Source: Pseudomonadota bacterium
Lineage (GTDB): Bacteria; Pseudomonadota; Gammaproteobacteria; Steroidobacterales; Steroidobacteraceae
Direction of reading: 5' to 3'
Length of the DNA: 8,638 nt
Assembly (NCBI GenBank): GCA_021808035.1
Contig: JAKBCG010000091.1
Location: 1 to 8,638, forward strand
The translations under genes were made by a program, and so were the position numbers. Each line of letters opens with the position of its first letter. Within the stretch, counting starts at the first letter, position 1. The notes under the pieces are model-generated. The model was given only the letters and a program-made list of their open reading frames with translations. It was not told where the DNA came from and did not search any database. This document shows, in pieces, positions 5,667-8,638 of this stretch.

Positions 5667-6799
5667 CAGCGATCCGCGAGAACGACCGCGCAGTCGGCGG
5701 AGAAGCTCACCCGCACCCGCGCGCCGGGCGTCGGCAAGGCCTCGCTCGCCGGGCGATCGACGCGGATCGTCGATGGTCCCGCCTCGACGACCACTCGCTG
5801 CGTTGCGCCGAGCCATTGCGCGGAGCGCACGATGCCGTCCAGGTGGTTGCCGTCCGGCGTCTGTGCTTGCGTCTCCTCGATCCGAAGGTCATGGGGTCGT
5901 ACGCACAGCAGTGCCGCCCCGCTCCTTGGCGCGTCGGCGCTGCCGCGCGCCCAGATCGTGCGGTCCGCGATCCGCGCGGCGATTCGGTTCCGGTCGGCGC
6001 GGGCGTCCGCCGTCCCCTCGAGAACGCGCACGGGCAGCAGGTTGGCCTGGCCGAAAAACTCCGCGGTGTAACGGTTGGGTGGCGTATCGTGCAGGTCGCG
6101 CGGAACTCCGTCGGCGACGATGCGACCCGCGTTCAGCAGGACGATCCGATGACCGATCGCGATCGCCTCGGTTTGATCGTGGGTCACGTACACGATCGCG
6201 GTCTGCGGCAATTCTGCGTGCAATCGCCGCAACTCGTCGAGCATGTCGGCGCGAAGCGGGGCGTCGAGCGCCGACAGCGGTTCGTCGAGCAGCAGCGCCG
6301 GCGGCTCGATCGCCAGTGCGCGGGCGATCGCGACCCGCTGCTGCTGTCCGCCGGAGAGCTCGTGCGGATAGCGTCGCGCGTGCGATGCCATTCCCGTCAT
6401 CTCGAGGAACCGCGCGACGGTGCGCTCGATCTGCGGTCGCGGGCGCTTGCGGGCGCGCAGGCCGAACGCGACGTTTTCGGCGACGCGAAGATGCGGAAAT
6501 AGCGCGTAGTTCTGTACGACGAGGCCCAGTCCGCGGGCGTGCGGTGGCGCGTCGGTCACATCGGTCGAGCCGAGGTGGATCCGACCGGCGGTCGGCTCGG
6601 TGAACCCCGCGATCGCGCGCAGCAAGGTCGTCTTTCCGGATCCGGATTCGCCGAGGAGCACCACGACCTCGCCGGCGGCGACGGACAGATCGACGCGATC
6701 GAGAGCGAGATGGTCGCCATAACGGACGCTGAGCGCATGCACGCGGATCCGCGGCGGCGCGCGATCGTGGCCCGAGGTCGCGCGGGGCGACTCGGCCAT
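5666..6799 (-). CDS. phnT: 2-Aminoethylphosphonate ABC transporter ATP-binding protein PhnT
   Basis: This is a 377-residue ATPase that powers AEP import from the cytoplasmic face. All nucleotide-binding motifs are present: Walker A GESGSGKTT (50-58), Q-loop Gln96 in VVQNYALFPH, signature LSGGQQQ (148-154), Walker B LLLDEP (169-174), D-loop SALD (176-179) and H-loop His207. After the ATPase domain comes a C-terminal TOBE-like region of about 130 residues (VRPHDLRIEE, then the final beta-rich stretch), as in PotA/FbpC/PhnT importers. The ATG at 6799 lies 4 nt after the phnS stop. An in-frame ATG at 6838 would add 13 residues and overlap phnS. It has AAGGAG upstream but with an 11-nt spacer inside phnS codons, so it cannot be excluded. 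Motif order makes the ATPase role certain; AEP specificity comes from the operon. Confidence 0.9.
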   Translation of the reverse strand: MAESPRATSGHDRAPPRIRVHALSVRYGDHLALDRVDLSVAAGEVVVLLGESGSGKTTLLRAIAGFTEPTAGRIHLGSTDVTDAPPHARGLGLVVQNYALFPHLRVAENVAFGLRARKRPRPQIERTVARFLEMTGMASHARRYPHELSGGQQQRVAIARALAIEPPALLLDEPLSALDAPLRADMLDELRRLHAELPQTAIVYVTHDQTEAIAIGHRIVLLNAGRIVADGVPRDLHDTPPNRYTAEFFGQANLLPVRVLEGTADARADRNRIAARIADRTIWARGSADAPRSGAALLCVRPHDLRIEETQAQTPDGNHLDGIVRSAQWLGATQRVVVEAGPSTIRVDRPASEALPTPGARVRVSFSADCAVVLADR

Positions 6800-6803
6800 C
6801 GGC

Positions 6804-7844
6804 TCACCGCTCCGTCGCGCGGCGCCAGAGCGTGACATCGTGCCCGAGCTCCTTCGCGACGCGGGTCCAGTCGGGCTGCCAGATACGAACGCCGTCGATC
6901 ACTTGCTCGAGCGCGCGCGCGGCCGGTGTGGTCGCCGGGACGTCGCGGCGCGCAGGGAACGCACGCGCGAGGTCGTAGAGTCGCGCCTGCGCCGGTCGGC
7001 TCAGCAGGAACGCGATCAAGCGCAGCGCTGCCTGCTCGTGCGGTGCGCCGCGCACCAGCGCGATCTGATACGGCAGGCGCATCGCGAGTCGGCGGCCGTC
7101 CGGGCCGGCCGGAAAGAAGAGCCTCAGGTTGGGGTAGTCGCGTTGCTGCGAATAGCTCATCTGCACGTCCCCGTTCGCGACCCAGATTTCGCCCTTGTCG
7201 ACGAGCGCGGCGAGACGGCCGGTCGAGGCGGAGGGTCCGAGATTGTTCGCTTGCAGGCGTCGCAGGTACGCGAGGCCGGCGGATCTGCTGCCGAACGCCT
7301 CGAAGGCCTGCAACAGCACGGCGGTGCCGTCGCCGGCTTGTCCGGGCGTCGAGTACTGCAGCCGATTGCGGAACGTCGGCGCGAGCAGTGCCGTCAGGCT
7401 CGCCGGCGGCGCGGGGAGCGCTGCCGCGTCGTAGATCCACGCCGAGTAGTCCTCCGCGAGCGTGTACCAGAGCGCCGGCGCGTGGGGGACTCCGAGTGCG
7501 GAACTGTCCGCCGGCGCCAGGATCAGTGGCCGCAGGACGCCGGCGTCGGCCGCGACCTGCATGAACGGCGGGATCGTGACGAGCACGTCGGCTTGCGGCG
7601 CGGTCCGCTCAGCGAGCACGCGGTTCACGATCACGCCCGATCCGGCCTCGACGTACTGCACGGTGATCCCGGTGCGCCGCTCGAACGTCGCGAACATCGT
7701 GTCGAACCAGTTCGGTCGGCCGTCGCGCAAACCGTCGGCGCTGTACACGGTCACGACCGCGGCCCGACCGCAGGCCATGGCCCCGATCGCGCAGGCGAGC
7801 GCTGCCAGAACGGCGATCGACCGGATCGTCCGCGCATTCTTCAC
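6804..7844 (-). CDS. phnS: 2-Aminoethylphosphonate ABC transporter substrate-binding protein PhnS
   Basis: This is a 346-residue periplasmic binding protein that captures AEP and delivers it to PhnU/PhnV. The hydrophobic signal covers about residues 8-25. A Cys follows GAMA at residue 25, but the lipobox is poor, so either a cleaved signal or a lipoprotein is possible. Motifs shared with PhnS-type proteins include VVTVYSADGLRDG (30-42), NWFDTMFATFERRTGITVQY (45-64), VEAGSGVIVNRVL (65-77) and QADVLVTIPPF (84-94). The start is GTG: its first four bases, GTGA, overlap the phnW stop (7841-7844), and AAGGA lies 7 nt upstream. The frame stays open to 8273, but that part is shadow within phnW. Related binding proteins also carry iron or putrescine; the VYSADGLRDG block and the adjacent transaminase favour AEP. 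Confidence 0.88.
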   Translation of the reverse strand: MKNARTIRSIAVLAALACAIGAMACGRAAVVTVYSADGLRDGRPNWFDTMFATFERRTGITVQYVEAGSGVIVNRVLAERTAPQADVLVTIPPFMQVAADAGVLRPLILAPADSSALGVPHAPALWYTLAEDYSAWIYDAAALPAPPASLTALLAPTFRNRLQYSTPGQAGDGTAVLLQAFEAFGSRSAGLAYLRRLQANNLGPSASTGRLAALVDKGEIWVANGDVQMSYSQQRDYPNLRLFFPAGPDGRRLAMRLPYQIALVRGAPHEQAALRLIAFLLSRPAQARLYDLARAFPARRDVPATTPAARALEQVIDGVRIWQPDWTRVAKELGHDVTLWRRATER

Positions 7845-8638
7845 GGCGAGATCCTTCGAATGCCCATCTCGCGTACCGTCGCACCGATCGCCGTGACCGC
7901 TCGGCGCAGCGCCGACGAATCGATGGCGCCGATGCAACCGACCCGAAAGGTCTCGACCCGCGTCAGCTTGCCGGGATACAGGATGAATCCCCGTTCGCGA
8001 ACGCGTTCGTAGAACTGCGCGAAACGGTAGGCCGGATCCGGCGGCGAGTGGAACGTGACGATGATCGGTGCCTGCAGGGCCTGCGGCAGGAACGGCGCGA
8101 AGCCGAGCGCGCGCATGCCATCGAGCAGGGTCGCACAATTGTCGGTGTAGCGGGTGAGGCGCGCATCGCGCCCGCCTAGCGCTCGGTAGCGGTCGATTGC
8201 GACGCGCAGTGCGGCGACGACGTGCGTCGGCGGCGTGAACCGCCACTGGCCCGTTCTCTCCAGGTAGTGCCATTGGTCGGCGAGATCGAGTGCGAGGGAA
8301 TGGGATCGACCGGCGCTGCCGTCGAGCGCGTCACGCCGTGCGATCACGAACCCCATCCCGGGAACGCCTTCGAGACATTTCCCGGAAGCGGCGATCAACG
8401 CGTCGAACGCGACCGTGCGCGCATCGATCGGCAGCGCGCCGAAGGAACTCATCGCATCGACGATCAGTCGCCTCCCATGGGCGGCGACGACCGCGCCGAC
8501 GTCGGCGAGCGGGTTCAGGATTCCGGTGCTTGTCTCGCAATGCACCAGCGCGACGTGCGAGATCGCGGGATCGGCAGCGAGTGCGGCGTCGATGCGTTCG
8601 GCGCTCACCGCTTCGCGTTCGCCGAACGGGATCACAAC
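7841..8638 (-). CDS. phnW: 2-Aminoethylphosphonate-pyruvate transaminase PhnW (5' partial)
   Basis: The enzyme transfers the amino group of AEP to pyruvate, giving phosphonoacetaldehyde and alanine, with PLP in the cytoplasm. Only the C-terminal 265 residues are in the window. The family is about 365 residues, so roughly 100 N-terminal residues lie beyond the right edge. The GTG near the edge (8635-8633) is internal, not the start. Landmarks are HCETSTGILNPL, the PLP-binding Asp in IVDAMSSFGALPID, and the Schiff-base Lys (8378-8380) in ASGKCLEGVPGMGFVIAR. RSHSLALDL, WRFTPPTHVV, the PIIVTFHSP block and FILYPGKL, then FRVGCIGAI, follow in the order seen in E. coli/Salmonella-type PhnW. The last codons overlap the phnS start by 4 nt. 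Other class V aminotransferases (serine-pyruvate type) look similar, but the AEP importer beside it settles the assignment. Confidence 0.9.
   Translation of the reverse strand, partial: VVIPFGEREAVSAERIDAALAADPAISHVALVHCETSTGILNPLADVGAVVAAHGRRLIVDAMSSFGALPIDARTVAFDALIAASGKCLEGVPGMGFVIARRDALDGSAGRSHSLALDLADQWHYLERTGQWRFTPPTHVVAALRVAIDRYRALGGRDARLTRYTDNCATLLDGMRALGFAPFLPQALQAPIIVTFHSPPDPAYRFAQFYERVRERGFILYPGKLTRVETFRVGCIGAIDSSALRRAVTAIGATVREMGIRRISP
7852..7856 (-). promoter_or_regulatory. Ribosome binding site deciding the GTG start of phnS
   Basis: On the minus strand AAGGA lies 7 nt before GTG (7844-7842), inside the end of phnW. It is the best-placed Shine-Dalgarno site in the operon, and it supports a GTG start that preserves the full signal peptide. 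High expression of the binding protein relative to the permeases would fit the usual importer stoichiometry. Confidence 0.7.

Noticed and set aside
6840..8012. A 390-codon plus-strand frame opposite phnS and the end of phnW
   Set aside because: It is an antisense shadow of genes with clear family motifs and has no motif of its own.

Overview
The window is GC-rich DNA, gene-dense and strongly codon-biased. It encodes an OprB-type outer-membrane porin, so the host is a Gram-negative bacterium. The mix of a group II aromatic amino-acid decarboxylase, an OprB-like porin, a CsoR/RcnR-family regulator with a CDF exporter, and a 2-aminoethylphosphonate (AEP) uptake operon fits a free-living proteobacterium, perhaps Burkholderiales-like. 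That placement is inference from gene content, not from any marker gene.

Layout, left to right: (1) 1-1209 (+), the C-terminal ~85% of a PLP-dependent aromatic-L-amino-acid decarboxylase, cut by the window edge. (2) 1225-2637 (-), an OprB-family carbohydrate porin with a Pro/Thr/Ala linker after its signal peptide. (3) 2638-2714, a 77-bp divergent control region with a palindromic operator candidate. (4) 2715-4006 (+), a two-gene metal-efflux operon: an RcnR-type repressor carrying the His3-Cys35-His60-His64 fingerprint, then a His-rich CDF exporter, joined by an ATGA overlap. (5) 4003-8638 (-), a tightly coupled operon read right to left as phnW (partial), phnS, phnT, phnU, phnV: the AEP-pyruvate transaminase and a complete ABC importer for AEP.

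The phn operon imports 2-aminoethylphosphonate (PhnS captures it, PhnU/PhnV form the channel, PhnT hydrolyses ATP). PhnW then transaminates it to phosphonoacetaldehyde. No C-P hydrolase (phnX) or alternative branch (phnAY) is in the window. The operon ends at phnV, whose stop codon interlocks with that of the CDF gene, so any such gene must lie beyond the right edge or elsewhere.

The most interesting stretch is the divergent control region. A TACC-N7-GGTA palindrome, of the form used by RcnR/FrmR-type repressors, sits inside the spacer of a plausible porin promoter and just upstream of the repressor start. This suggests that an outer-membrane porin and a cytoplasmic metal exporter answer to the same metal sensor. 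No RNA genes, CRISPR arrays, insertion sequences or convincing intrinsic terminators were seen. No stretch over 300 bases lacks a gene.
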